From the NCBI RefSeq assembly GCF_002234675.1, contig NC_019877.2:1206372-1270371 (forward strand): a stretch of 64,000 bases of DNA. Reading direction: 5' to 3'. The position numbers and the translations under genes are program-made. The notes beneath the pieces are model-generated. The model saw only the letters and a list, made by a program, of their open reading frames with translations. It had not been told where the DNA came from and ran no database searches. Of this stretch, positions 44,801 through 56,315 are shown in pieces. Source of the DNA: Oryzias latipes. Its lineage: Eukaryota; Chordata; Actinopteri; Beloniformes; Adrianichthyidae. Each line of letters starts with the position of its first letter. The stretch's first letter is position 1.

Positions 44801-47800
44801 TCCTCCTCCTCCTCCTCGTCCTCCTCGCCGTCCTCATCTTCCTGCACATCCTCCAGACTGGTTTCCCAGGCGACCAGCGAACTCCTCCTGCCCCGCCTCA
44901 ACTGGTTCCTGCGCTCCTCAGCTTCATCGATGATGATGGACAGCTCCATGGCCATCTTCTGAGGGTCCTGGTCACCTGGGACGTCCGGCTGGGAGCTCAG
45001 CACCACAACCTGCACAGAAAAGCCCCCATGTCATCACAAACCCCCACAGACGGGAGCAGAGGAGGTGACCTCGTCCAGCTTTTCCACTCATTCTACGTCT
45101 TTCTGTTTTTACCCATTGTAGGTGGAGCTTGAAACAATAATTCAGGTGAAGAAGAATCACCAAAACTGATCTGGTGTTCATTTTCAGAAGAGAGAAAGCA
45201 AAGACCTTCTGAGCGAGCGCAGAGAACTTGAGGACATTGAGCGTCTCGTCGAAAAAAGACGAGCTCTGGTTGATGTTGACCACCATGGAGACGCGGCCGG
45301 CGCCGCAGAAGAAGTTCTGGAGGAAGTGTGTGAGCTTGGACTCCCTGAAGGGAATGTGGTGCTGAAACCTGCAGAGAGACGGCAGCGTCAGTCCAGCCGT
45401 CATCCCCGGACTGTCCCGGTGGAGGGAGACTTCGTACTTGGAGTTCTGGTTGAGCCTCATGGCGTTGATGCACTTCCCGAGCGTGAGCAGGGAGGTGTTG
45501 ATGTTCCCCGCCTCCTTCAGCCGCTCCCCGGTGTTGTGAGTCCGGGAGCAGCGCTCCGACCCGGCCAGGTCGCACAGCGCCAGCCTGAACGGAGTCACAG
45601 ATTACCGTCGGGGCTGCAGCAGACACTAAAGGCCGACGCCAAGACTTACTCGCTGACGCCGAGGACTCTGGGAACGCCGCTGTCGTCCACTCTGAGGATC
45701 CTGATGGAGAAGATGCTGTGGCTGCAGACGCAGGTTCAGCGGGTTAGAGACAGGCGTGGCTGCACGCTCCACCCCTGTGCCTCACACACTCACCTCCTGC
45801 TGGACAGATAGTTCAGCCTGGTGGAGGAGAAGCTTTGGTTCCTCTTCCCGATCTTCATGATTCTGTAGGCTTCCTCAGAGCTGTTCACCTGAACCCAGCG
45901 CAGGTCTGACCGGCGGCACAGAAAACACAAACATCCGATTTGTTAGGCGCTTCTTTATCTGGGAAAACGTACAAAACTATGACATAAAAAAAGAGACAGC
46001 AGACCAAGACAATGTTTAGTCCTATGGAGAAAATGTAACATTGAAGAATTGACCGATAGTTAGAGCCGTCTGCACTTGCAGTCGTATAAACAGTTCGAGT
46101 TTCCCAATCAGGTTTCTGGGACTCGATCCGATTTTGAGTCACTTGAGTATCTACTGATGCCCAAAAGTGCGACTTGTATTCTGAGGCGGGACTCTGCTGC
46201 GTCTTATGGACTGAAAACTAGACTTAAACATTAAACCATCTACTAGAAAAAATCCTTAAATCTTCCATGTGTGAAGGTTTGGTGACTTCAGGATCTTCAG
46301 AATTATCATCATTTTTGATCAGATGTGATCGATGTCTTCATCAAAAATTCCTAAAGAAAATCCTCAAAAATCGTTGTTGTAGCATCACTATGATGAGTGT
46401 TCATGACCAACTCATCTCCATGGAAACATTTTTTAGATTGGATTTTTGACCACCTTCTCCCTGAGGTTGAAATTTGTAGATGGTCCCTTGTCTGTATAAT
46501 TCCCATTAAATGTTTGTCCTAATGTTTGCATTAGGACAAACCAAGCATGTATATCTCACTAACTTTAGCGGCTGTTTCTGTGTGTCTCAGACCAGAACCA
46601 TCTGCAGCATTTATAGCAGTAAATTGTTGTGATTCCTTCATGATACACTAGTAGAGTATTTATTAGAAATAATAAGCTTGACATATAAAGCGCAGATCAA
46701 AGTAATCCGATATATGATCAGGCATGTTTTCCGATCGCGTGATGGGATTTGGACGTCCCTAGTGAGCAGCACCAGTGAGCACCGGACGCCTCTGTGACGG
46801 GCAGATGGAGAACATGCTGTGCAGCATCGGCTGATGACTCGGCGTTACCTTTGATGAAGGAGTTTCCCTTCACGTCCTGAGACAAGCGCAGCACCGTCCT
46901 CCTCTGGTTCAGCGCAGGAACCTGGACGCCACAAAGACGGCGAGCCGGTCAGCTCGCCCACATCCTCCTCAGCCGTACAAAGGTGTGTTTGCGTTACCTG
47001 TTCCAGCAGGTCGTGGATGCTCTCGTTGTAAATCTCACAGAATGAGACCCAAACCGAGAAGCTAACGTTGGAAGAAACGTCCAGACAGAAGCTGTCGGGC
47101 TCAGAAACGCTGCTGTCGCTGCTCAGAGACGAACCTGACGCACACAAACACACCACAGCTTCAGCTCTTCTGAAACTCATCGCACTTCATTTGACGATTT
47201 TACCTCTGAAGACATTTAAGCAGAACATCCCAGAGGAATCCGGATGACAGGAATTTCACATAGAGCTTCTGAATGAACCAGCTCCTGATTGGCTAAGACA
47301 TTTTGGATCCCACTGACCTTCCAGGAAGGTGGACCTTCCAGACGTCAGTGTCTTGTCCGTCTGCAGACAGAGAGCAGGTGTCGGTTTAGAACAGGCCACG
47401 CCCCCTTGACGTGTGATGACACTGGGGGGGTCTCACCTCTTTGAACAGCCTCAGCAGGCTCCTCTTGCTGCTGCTCTCCGCCGCCTGCTGCTCTGCCGTC
47501 AGTCTGCTGAAGTCTTTGCAGCGCTGAGGCTTCAGGTCGTGGCGGCTGTACAGGCGGTCCTCGATGCTGTTGAAGATGACCGACAGCGACCGGGGCAGCA
47601 GGCCAGAGTCGTGTTCTGGACCTTCAGAACCACAGACAACCACCTTTCAGTGACAGACAGATCAGCAGACATTGGGAACCCGGATGGCGGGCCGCGTCTC
47701 TGACCAAGGAAGGTGAAGGTCTTCCCCGCGTTGGTGACTCCGTAGGTGAACACCAGACAGTTTCCTCCCTGCAGAACGTCTCTGACCAAACCCCGAACAG

Positions 47801-49474
47801 AACCGTTGAACACCTGCCTTTGACCAGCGTCTGGGCCGAACACCTGAACAGAACCACCAAGCGGATGAGCGCTTTAACCGGAGCAGCAACGGCAAACACA
47901 GCCGATGCCACGGCCACCTGCGTGAAGGTGAACCTCTGCGCCGTCTGGGGGAGGGGCTTCTCACTCTTCTGGTTGGATGTGCTGACCCTGGGGGCCCTGA
48001 GGGCCACGGTGTCGGGACCCTCGATTGTCACACAGTCCTGGAAAGGAAAACGGGGCAGAGTCATGGTGGGAAGATGAAGGTTTCTGTCCACCTGAACCCA
48101 GATTAGGAACAGAAGCGCTAAAGGTGACGTAACCTTAAAGAGGTTCCAAACTCCTGAACACAAAATCGACAAGTTCAAAATAACTTCCCGGTGTTTCTGT
48201 TTATGCAAATTACAGAAAAATGCAGAAGGTTTTAACATTTTTGATCAAATATATATATGTGGCAGTCACATAAGATTATCAGAATCAGCAAAGATAAAAA
48301 TCCTCATCAAATAATCAGCCGATTAGAAATAGATAACAGCAGGACGTTAGAGGAGACGACTCGATGAAACATCTACTGCGTGATTCAGAGGAGCCAAAAA
48401 ATGCTTTATTAGATGACAAAGATCAAGAATCTGCTCCATGTCAAGAGAGGAGAGAACGAAAAGCATTTTTTTTTAAATAACCCCAATTCTGATCCTCTTT
48501 TGATCCGTTTTCAAAGCATTACCAGTGGTCTTTGAATTATGTTGATGCCAAAATCCAAAAACCTGCGTCTATTTTCTGGGACACAGTTTCTGCAGAGCGG
48601 CAGGAGTTTATTAGAAATGTACTTTCGGCGTGAAGTAAGCCCACCCCCTTCCCATCATCCAACCCTTCACACGTTTTCCACTATCTTACAGCCCGAACCT
48701 AACATTAGCGGTGCAACAACAGTGGTTAGCAATATTTGATCCAGATTCCAGCTCAGACCAGGAAAACAAAGACGTTCATGGATCTATCGGTCTGTAAAGT
48801 GGATTATCAGAATGGAGCAGAGACTGGGAGACAGGGAGACTGTTGCCTGGCTTGAAGATATTTTCTACGTTACATTTATTTGTCTGCTCCATTTCACAAC
48901 AATTTGACAAAAGAAATACTCAGAAATGCAATTTTAAGCTTATTTTCCCCCCAGATATGGCAGAAAAATGCAACAATTTTTTAAAACACAAAAAAACCCA
49001 CAGATTTTATCGTAGTGAAACCTAGAAAACAATAACAACCCAAAACATTTTTAAACCGGAATTTGCATCAATAAACGTATGTTTACAGTCAATTTAATTG
49101 AAGGTTAAGAGGAATTACTTTTGTCTAACTTTAATACTAAGCTGAGTTAATTTTTGACCTTTGACCTTGCCCTGCAGATCAGAAACAGAGAGGCCCTCTT
49201 ACCTGGGAGTCTCTGCTGTGGCTCTCGGCTGCAGTGAAGGGCCGGACCCTCAGGTAGACCTGCAGGTTTTCAGTCTGAGGAGGAGCAGCGACCTGCAGGA
49301 GCAGAGCAGCAGTCATCATCATCATCCTCATCTTCATCATCACCATCATCCTCATCAAAGCAGACCCACCTGAGCTGGAGAGAAGCCGAATTCATCCAGC
49401 AGGTTTCGTTTAATGTCGTCCACCTCCACCGGCTCCGACCTGTCCGGCATCCCGGCTAAGCACGAGTCCATCAT
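38847..49474 (-). CDS. kif20b: Kinesin-6 family motor KIF20B (MPP1), about 1255 aa
   Basis: Exons, gene order: 49474-49370, 49292-49203, 48037-47918, 47843-47705, 47621-47437, 47360-47318, 47134-46998, 46921-46849, 45905-45794, 45721-45650, 45584-45438, 45368-45206, 45009-44719, 44509-44403, 44333-44225, 44140-44023, 42082-42021, 41799-41508, 41441-41253, 41168-41044, 40969-40796, 40725-40562, 40483-40317, 40244-40170, 40100-39979, 39611-39531, 39405-39343, 39278-39230, 39123-39014, 38930-38847. They sum to 1256 codons with stop. The plus-end motor acts in cytokinesis. Motor domain: P-loop GVTNAGKT (140-147), switch I SSRSH (332-336), switch II DLAGSER (364-370), with the long kinesin-6 insert between. 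A very acidic segment follows near 500-560, then coiled coil, then a basic tail ending KESDHLIIKRKLRSKT, the KIF20B hallmark that excludes KIF20A. The stalk is far shorter than in human KIF20B (about 1820 aa). Exon 18 has an optional internal 69-nt intron and an apparent GC donor. Confidence 0.94.
39449..39530. repeat. ACACGATAACAC tandem repeat at a kif20b splice donor
   Basis: About four to five copies of an 18-20 bp unit (ACACACGATAACACTC-type) abut the 5' splice site of the exon ending at 39531. On the gene strand the donor gtgtgtgtta is itself the first repeat bases. Confidence 0.85.
42211..44023. repeat. About 50-unit minisatellite filling a kif20b intron
   Basis: Units of 33-37 bp have the core TACCTGCAG..TGTTGTTACACTAACACA followed by an ACGTGTGT or ATGTGTGT tail. 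Variants are TGTG or GGCTG after CTGCAG, and ACACGTGT or ACATACATGT. Blocks of 3-7 units are themselves repeated, for example around 42838-42988 and 43244-43390, giving a higher-order structure. On the gene strand each unit reads CTGCAGGTACAC, the same junction as the real donor of exon 16 (GCAG|GTACAC at 44023), from which the array starts. Most units also contain the CACGTG palindrome. It occupies nearly the whole 1.94 kb intron. Confidence 0.97.
48480..49040 (+). repeat. Dispersed repeat B, copy in kif20b intron 2
   Basis: Shares CAGTTTCTGCAGAGCGGCAG, GAGTTTATTAGAAAT, CCACCCCCTTCCCATC and AGAAATACTCAGAAATGCAA with 21550-22110 in the same order and orientation. No coding content is supported. 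Confidence 0.65.
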
Positions 49475-49844
49475 TTCTGCGGCGACACAACAAGCAGTCA
49501 ACAAAACATGCACGTGACGGGATAAGGAGCGATAAAAGCCAGGAAAAGCAAAAGATCAAAGGCTTAGATAGATAGCATAAACGAAAACATTAAACAAATC
49601 ACCGATTCGCTTTTGTTGTTAGCATTAGCTACAGCTAGCAAACAAACAAGGTCGTATTTTGAGTCGGTGTCTAATCCAACCTTTAAGTGAAATCACAGCT
49701 TTACAACATCAGACGGCATTAAATCCTACTTAATCTCACTTGTAGTTTCCTTTCTTTGCCCGTGAATTCATTAAAAAATATTCTATAAAATATTCGTCGC
49801 ACGCGTTAGCTGTTAAATCCGCTTCTCTTTTCTGCGCGGTAGAC

Positions 49845-49925
49845 CGTTTAAACCTGGATTGCCCAACCAATAAGGTACCGAGATCTTTGTGACATCACGT
49901 ATTGTTGGTTGTAATCTCGCGAGAA
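49845..49925 (-). promoter_or_regulatory. kif20b: Candidate kif20b promoter: TCTCGCGAGA, CCAAT and CHR-like motifs
   Basis: In gene order the stretch contains the palindrome TCTCGCGAGA (49924-49915), a TGACATCA-like CRE/ATF site near 49890, a CCAAT box (plus strand CCAAT at 49866-49870) and TTTAAA (about 49847-49853). The last is a permitted form of the cell-cycle homology region. NF-Y boxes a short distance upstream of a CHR are typical of G2/M genes, and TCTCGCGAGA marks CpG-type core promoters. The motifs are seen directly; the promoter role is inferred. Confidence 0.5.
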
Positions 49926-50282
49926 ATGCTGGGGATAGTTTTGGAAAAACAAAACAAAACACTCTTTAGTCTTTAAACACTAAATAAAAGTACAATATTC
50001 CTAAGAACATTGCTGTAAAAAAAAATTAAGTTTTGAAGGTGGGGGAAAAAAAACTGCGAGGGATGATGAGGTCATCAAAGTGGGACAGCGAGTATAGATC
50101 TGGATCTGCGTCACTAAAGCGGATTTGGGGATTAGAATCTGTAAGACTGCAGCTAGCTGGCGTTCTGTGGCTTTATCTAGATTAGTCTGAATCTGAAAAA
50201 CACATATTGTGTTTATGTCAAAGAAGCGGCACGATGCAACCCGGAAAACGGCAGTAGACGAAGGTAGGAGTGCAGCAGACTG

Positions 50283-50296
50283 GTTACCTTGACAAC
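50283..50296. promoter_or_regulatory. bbs1: X-box-like RFX site upstream of bbs1
   Basis: GTTACCTTGACAAC consists of two inverted half-sites, GTTACC and the inverse of GTTGTC, separated by two bases. This resembles the RFX X-box found in promoters of ciliary genes. It is 1.58 kb from the bbs1 start codon and 0.8 kb from the kif20b start codon. Confidence 0.4.
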
Positions 50297-51871
50297 GGTG
50301 ATACTGAAGGGTATGCGCGCGCAGTGATGTTCGTGTTTGAGCGTGTTTTTCTCTGTCTACTCATTGCTTTCAAAGAAATGTTTACATATTCTAGTAATTA
50401 AAACCAAACTTTGTGTATTGGAACCAATTGTTTTGTTGGAAGAACCTCATTTCTGTCATGCTGGGTCATGTTTAATGCCCACTGGGTCTGCCTTTATGCA
50501 GTTATAATAATACACCACAATACAAAACAAAAAAACACAAGATTACATGCATTTAAAAAAATAAAGGAATTAAATTAGAATGACACAGTTTATTACAGCC
50601 TTATAATTAATGTTTAGGTCATTAAAATGTCAAAGGGAAAAGATTTTTGTGTTTGTCTGAACCAGCAGATGGACATTCAGAATATATGTCCTCATTTTTA
50701 ATACAAAAAAGGCTGATTATTTAAAAAAGTTCACTCTGCCTCTTTACTTCAGCTGCATTTTATTTTCTATTATTTTGTTGCTTTTTCCATGTCTGTGCTA
50801 TTTTACGGTCTCAATGCGATTTATGCCGGTAATTGTCTAAGAACATGATAGAGTCGGGAAACTCAACAGGTAATTGCTAAACTAAACTAAACCGACTAAA
50901 CTAAACTGTCTCCCTGCCCTTAGACCCTCCCACACATCGCATTGTGTTTTCACAAAAAGCTTGATTATTAATACCTTTACTAATAATTATTAAAAGAAAC
51001 AAGCTACTTTAAGGTCTAAAATGTATTTTTATTTTGAAATCAAGTCACTCACCACGTCTGGATAGGCGGATCGGCGGCAGAGCAGCTGATAAATGGAATC
51101 AAATCGTGTTAGAAGTGAACTGTTACTACATTTTTAGTTGAGTTTCTTCACTGCTGTGTTTCAGGTTAGGTCACTGTTCCCACCACACTCAGGATTTACT
51201 GCACATCATAATGATCTAAATAACTGTGTGAGTTTATTTAAACCACACAGCAGCTTCGTCCAGGTCACAGTTAGAGCCTCTGCATGGTGTTTAGGTCCCA
51301 GTAGATGCCCATAATCCCCTGATCATCTCCTCATTAGGACCTGTCAGACACATGAAATCAGCACAAGTACTCTCAAAGAAAATCCTGATTCACAGCTTTG
51401 TTACGTAAAAAAATATTAATTTACATCAAATCAAACTGATTAAATAGAACAAATAAATAAATTAATGGGAGTAAAGTTAAGTGAAAACGTGTTCTAATAA
51501 TAGAGTGAATTCTCGTTCCATAATATTCTACAGTTGATACTCAGACGTTGTTAGCTAAAGGCTTCAGTTTGGCGCTTCTCTGTTTTTGCACTTTTTTTTT
51601 TCACTGCAGCTGAACGTTTACCAGCCCACTGGGGTCAGATGGATGATTAAGTTGGTGTCAGTAGTATCTTGGTAATCAGTCAGAGCTAAAAGGAATCAAA
51701 CTTGACACTAAGCTCTGAAGTGTAGCTCTTTGGGTCAATGAGCAGGTCACGGTTCTGTGGGTCAAAGAGCCTGACTGTGGCCTCTGGTGTGGACAGAGGC
51801 AGTGATGCGGTCTTGTTTGTCATCCAGCAGACCTGCGTCTCTGTGTCCAGTAACTTTAACGCCTTGCTCCC

Positions 51872-54765
51872 ATGACGTCCATGGAGTCCGGCGGCGATGG
51901 AGGGAAGTGGCTGGACGCCCACTACGACCCGGTGGCCGGTCTCTACACCTTCTCGTCCTGCGTGGACTTGGCCGACCTGAGCGGGGACGGAGAGAACCGG
52001 CTGGTGGTGGGGGACCTGGGCACGGGTTCGTCCGGCATGAAGCTGAAGGTGTACCGCGGCACGGCGCTGATGAGTGAGAACACGCTGCTGGACCTGCCCG
52101 CGGGCCTGGTGGCCTTCTTCATGGACCTTCACGAGCCGCGCATCCCCACCACCGCCGTGGCATCGGGGCCGTGCATCTACCTGTATAAAAACCTGCGGCC
52201 GTACTTTAAGTTCACGCTTCCCAGCCTGGAGGTCAACACGCTGGAGCAGGTCTGTGTGCTGGAGCTCCTTTACGTCTCTACGGACCTCTGAGGGCTGAAA
52301 GAGCTCACAGGGTTAGACGGGACGGTTCAGAAAGAGAGGAAACAAACATCTATGTAATGTTCATGTGAAATATGCCTTACTAAACAAAATGAGGTGAAAA
52401 TGAACCAGTACCAGAACCTCCAGAATCTAGAGCTTCTGCAGTGATCCTCACAGCAGTTTGTGTCCGAACAAGTCGGCAGTGACCTGAAGGTGGGGTTTGC
52501 ACTTCTTAAACTGGGCTGGGTGAGGGTGAAGGCTAATGCTCAGGGAACTGCTCCCTCTAGTAGTCGGTCAGCTGCTGAGAGCTCGGAGCTGGTGGCCCCG
52601 CCCAGCGTATTTTCTACGTCACAAATACAATCTTTTTTAAAGCAAGTCTTTAAGATTTGTGACGACGTGAAATGACGGCTAAAGACTTCAACTTGATAGC
52701 GTCTCTCCAGTGAGGTCACAGACGCAGCTGCTGTTGCACTGCATTCTGGGAGAGCTTCCATTCTTTATTGAAACCGTCGGGCAGTTGATGATGTGGGCCG
52801 GTCTAACTGCTGCAACTAGTGGGGGTCAAAACGGCACAACTGGAAAGTCTGACTGATGTTCAGATTCTAGATTCAGCTGAAAGGGAAGAGGTTGTTTTCC
52901 GATCACCATGTGGCTCTGTGCTCTGATTGGTCAGGACGTGTGGCAGCAGGCCAGGGAGGGTCAGATCGACCCCCTGACTCTGAAGGAGATGCTGGAGAGC
53001 ATCAGGAAGAAGGCCGACGTCCCGCTGTCCGTCCGCTCGCTCAGGTTCCTGTCCCTGGAGACCGACGGCCTGGACGAGTTTGTCCAGCTGCACAAGCAGC
53101 AGCCAATCAGGCGGCAGGTAATTCCCTTCAGAGCTGAATGTGAGGCCAACACAGGCGTCTCAGATAATGCTTCATCATCTGATATCCAGACATAACACCA
53201 GTTCAAGACTTTTCTCAGCTTTTGCTCTGGAGATGCGCTGCACGTGTGAAGAAAAACATACAGCTGCAGAGCTCAACTCTGATTGGTGGCTCTCATTTCA
53301 GACGGTCATCACCTGCATCGACACTCTGAAGAAGAGCACCGCAGACGAGGACGGCGTCAGCTGCCTGGTGGTCGGAACTGAGAGCAGCGACGTCTTCATA
53401 CTGGACTCGAAAGCCTTCATCATCCTCTCTAAGGTGGGTCTGCGCCTGCTCCTCCTCTGCTGCTCCTCAGGGATCCTTATGTCTCCTAAAGCCATAAAGC
53501 ACAGGAAGAAGGTTTACTGCAAACGTCTCTGTTTGACTCCTGCAGATGTCGCTCCCTGCCCCTCCCACCATGATGGACGTGACGGGTCAGTTTGATGTGG
53601 AGTTTCGCATCACAGTGGCGTGCCGGAACGGGAACATCTACATCCTGCGCAGGTGAGGAGGTCTGTCGCCGCCTTCTGCTGGCGTCACCTAAGCTGAAGC
53701 TTGTGCCGCTCTGCAGGGAGTCGGACAAACCCAAGTACTGCGTGGAGCTGCCGTCCCACCCCGTGGGGTTGGTGCGGGTCGGGAAGAACGTGCTGGTCGG
53801 CTGCACAGACGAGAGCCTGCAGGGCTTCACTCAGAAGGTAACTCAGACCTGAGGAGGACCCTGGACCGGGGCTGAGGACCTCTGAGAGAGATTCCTGCAG
53901 GACCAGAAAGATCTGCATGTTCTTGTGTCCTCAGGGGAAGAAGCTGTGGAAGATCGTCCTCCCCGCCCCCATCACCACCATGGCCCCCATGGATCTCCCC
54001 ACCAGAGGTTTCCAGGGAGTCCTGGTGGGCTTGGCTAACTGTGAGGTTCACCTGTACCGGGACAAGAACCTGCTGAGCACCATCAAAACCCCGGATGTGG
54101 TCACCAGCATCTGCTTCGGCCGGTACGGGCGAGAGGACGGGACTCTCATCATGACAACCAAGGGAGGGGGCTTGATGGTGAAGATCCTGAAGAGGACGGT
54201 GGTGTTCGATGACCGCGACAGCGCCCCCGGGCCTCCACTGGCCCAGAGCATCCGGCTCAACGTGCCCAAGAAGACCAAGCTGTACGTGGACCAGACTCTG
54301 AGGGAGCGGGAGAGCGGCGTGGCCATGCACCGCGCCTTCCAGATGGACCTGAGCCGCGTGCGTCTGGCTGCCGCCAAGGCCTACGTGAAAGCGCTGGAGT
54401 CCAGCCTGACGCCGATGTCCGCCAGCCTGTCCGAGCCTCTCAAGATGAACGCCGTGGTCCAGGGTCTGGGTCCGTCCTTTAAACTGACGCTGCACGTCCA
54501 GAACACGGCGGCGTGCCGGCCCGTCATGAATCTGGCCATCAGCTTCCTGTACGACGAGAACCTGTACCGCATCAGGGACCCGTACATGCGGATCCCCCTG
54601 CTGGTGCCGGGACTCATCTACCCGGTCGGCACCTTCGTGGACTGCACCAATGACAAGGGCATCACTGACATCATCAAGGTGTTCGTGCTGCACGAGGGGA
54701 GGAGCTCGCCATTGCTGACCGCCCACATCAACATGCCGGTCAGCGAGGGACTGGCGCTCAGCTGA
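51872..54765 (+). CDS. bbs1: Bardet-Biedl syndrome 1 protein (BBSome subunit), 583 aa
   Basis: Coding exons: 51872-52249, 52935-53117, 53302-53433, 53546-53652, 53717-53837, 53935-54765. Phases fit and the total is 584 codons including TGA. Strong family blocks are KWLDAHYDP near the N-terminus, [61 protein letters not shown]-like sequence, [40 protein letters not shown] and [11 protein letters not shown]. The protein is the beta-propeller plus C-terminal appendage subunit of the BBSome coat, which moves membrane proteins in cilia. The start at 51872 gives a 13-residue lead before KWLDAHY, compared with about 22 in human. The mammalian gene has 17 exons; here the first and last exons (378 and 831 nt) replace many of them. 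A second Met four codons in is an alternative start. Confidence 0.95.
52460..52700 (+). repeat. Dispersed repeat B fragment in bbs1 intron 1
   Basis: Contains ACGTCACAAATACAATCTTT and flanking blocks similar to 21800-21870 in asah2 intron 3. Only part of the repeat seen at 21550 and 48480 is present, so the match is weaker than between those two. Confidence 0.45.
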
Positions 54766-55825
54766 AACCCCCCCCCCAGATGGATCAGCTGAAGCCCACC
54801 AGCTCTGCTGGTTTGGGATTTCCATCTGTGATCTGCAGGTCTCCTTAGACGTTCACTGACACCTCTGACACTTTATAAACTCTGTTAACACAGACATGTT
54901 ATTTAAAGCGGCTGTCGCAGCCTGTGAGTAAAACCCGCTCACTTCTCTTTTCCAGTTACCGACATAAAAAAAAATTAAAACGATCAAACAGAGAGAACGA
55001 CTCCAAGCCGTGTGGCTGTCATTCTGTTACAGATTTTTGTTGTCTGTGATGACAACAATTTACGATTTACAGTGTTGCATTTAGGCGACTTTCATTTATT
55101 ATCGGTTCTGTAATGCAGTCGGGGAAAGCGCTGTTGTTTAGGTTGAGTTATCCGCTGTTTAAAAGGCTCGGATGGTCGTAAAGGAGGCAGAAAATGCAAA
55201 ATTATACAAGTTAAGAGAGTAAATATAAATCAGATTACATAACTGTTGGCCACATAGAGGAAGTCATACATTATTTACACATGCCCAGACTGATTGGGTA
55301 GCCGTTACCGATCAGGAGCGACAGGTCCTGCAACAGACTGTCCAGGATGTACCTGTCTTTGCCCAACAGTAGCCGGGATGGGGGACGGGGTCGGGGACGG
55401 GCTAGCTTCTCCCCTCCTTGAACTTTGTGCTGTGTCGTAAGGCACCTTTTAATCCCCTTCTTCTTCTTTGTCTTTTTCTTCTTCTTTACGAGGAGTTGGC
55501 ATCCATTACAGAATCGTAATCGAAACAATTAAACTTTAGACCAGAAAGTTATACGGAAAAAGTTTTCAACAGCACCATTTTTAAGACTTTTTAAAATTAT
55601 TTTTAAGGCCTTTTCCCCCCCAAAATTTTTTAATTCAAGACTTTTAGACTTTTAAGACCCCGTGTGAAGCCTGATTCACATGATTCAAATAGAAATGGGG
55701 ACAGTAGCTTCTATTTTGGCCTAAGCCCACTGACCAATGGGAGGTTTAGGTCAGGGGTCTGCAACCTTCAATACTAAAAAAGCCGTTCGGAAAAAGTCAT
55801 CCTGCTTTGCATTCGTATCACTTGT

Positions 55826-56033
55826 AACCCTTGTGCTATCCTAGGCACTTTAACATTGGGAGGTGGGTCATCTAGACCCACTAGACAGTGCTCTGAACCT
55901 TTTTTCTTCAGTGATTTGTGATCTTCACTGGTGTCCATGGATTAGATGAAATCTTTCCACCTTTGTCCACCTTTGTCATGGTAGAGAGAACACGTCAATG
56001 GAAGGGGGGGTCATAGGATAGCAAAAAGGATAA
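55826..56033. mobile_element. piggyBac-like MITE candidate
   Basis: The left end AACCCTTGTGCTATCCTA (from 55826) is imperfectly inverted at the right end, TAGGATAGCAAAAAGGATAA (to about 56033). A second left end of the same family, preceded by a clear TTAA, occurs at 63298. The internal ~200 bp has no coding capacity. TTAA-flanked CCC termini are typical of piggyBac-type elements; the right end here is decayed. Confidence 0.5.
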
Positions 56034-56171
56034 ATTGTATATTAATGTTTTTTATCTTATGAATAAAAACAGAAATACACAGAGAACACGCCTTTTCTCT
56101 AAATATAAAATTGTTTTTTACTTTTGACAAAGACTCAGGAATCAGATCCTGTACACTGATGATAGTATTAG

Positions 56172-56315
56172 ACTGCACTGTGGTGCAGCGGTTAGCACTC
56201 TCACCTGACAGAGAGAAGGTCTAGAAGGCTCCGTTGGCTGCATGTAGGACTGGCACACGGGAAACCAAGGGTTGCTTCTTTCTTAGGTTAGATCCCACCC
56301 TACTGCCTAACTATG
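56172..56315 (+). mobile_element. SINE-like repeat, left part (interrupted by Tc1)
   Basis: GTGGTGCAGCGGTTAGCACT resembles the A-box head of a tRNA-derived SINE. The sequence runs up to the Tc1 insertion at TA 56316. The matching 3' part continues on the far side at 57722, with GGGCATCCGG and GTGGCGACCCCGGA blocks that are frequent in fish SINE/LINE tails. Confidence 0.55.

Larger units (their letters stand above)
49475..51871. other. Divergent intergenic region between kif20b and bbs1
   Basis: kif20b (-) and bbs1 (+) start codons diverge across 2.4 kb. The first 450 bp hold the likely kif20b promoter. An X-box-like motif lies at 50283-50296. From about 50350 to 51800 the sequence is AT-rich with no recognised gene. 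Both start codons lie just downstream of plausible splice acceptors (gccgcag before 49477; gtgtccag before 51851), so each gene probably has an upstream non-coding exon in this interval. Confidence 0.6.

Noticed and set aside
38847-49474. KIF20A instead of KIF20B
   Set aside because: The C-terminal KESDHLIIKRKLRSKT tail, the early motor residues and the neighbour slc16a12 all fit KIF20B; KIF20A lacks that tail.
53827-54825. 332-codon open frame on the minus strand
   Set aside because: Exact antisense shadow of the large last exon of bbs1, whose GC-rich codons keep the reverse frame open; no family similarity.
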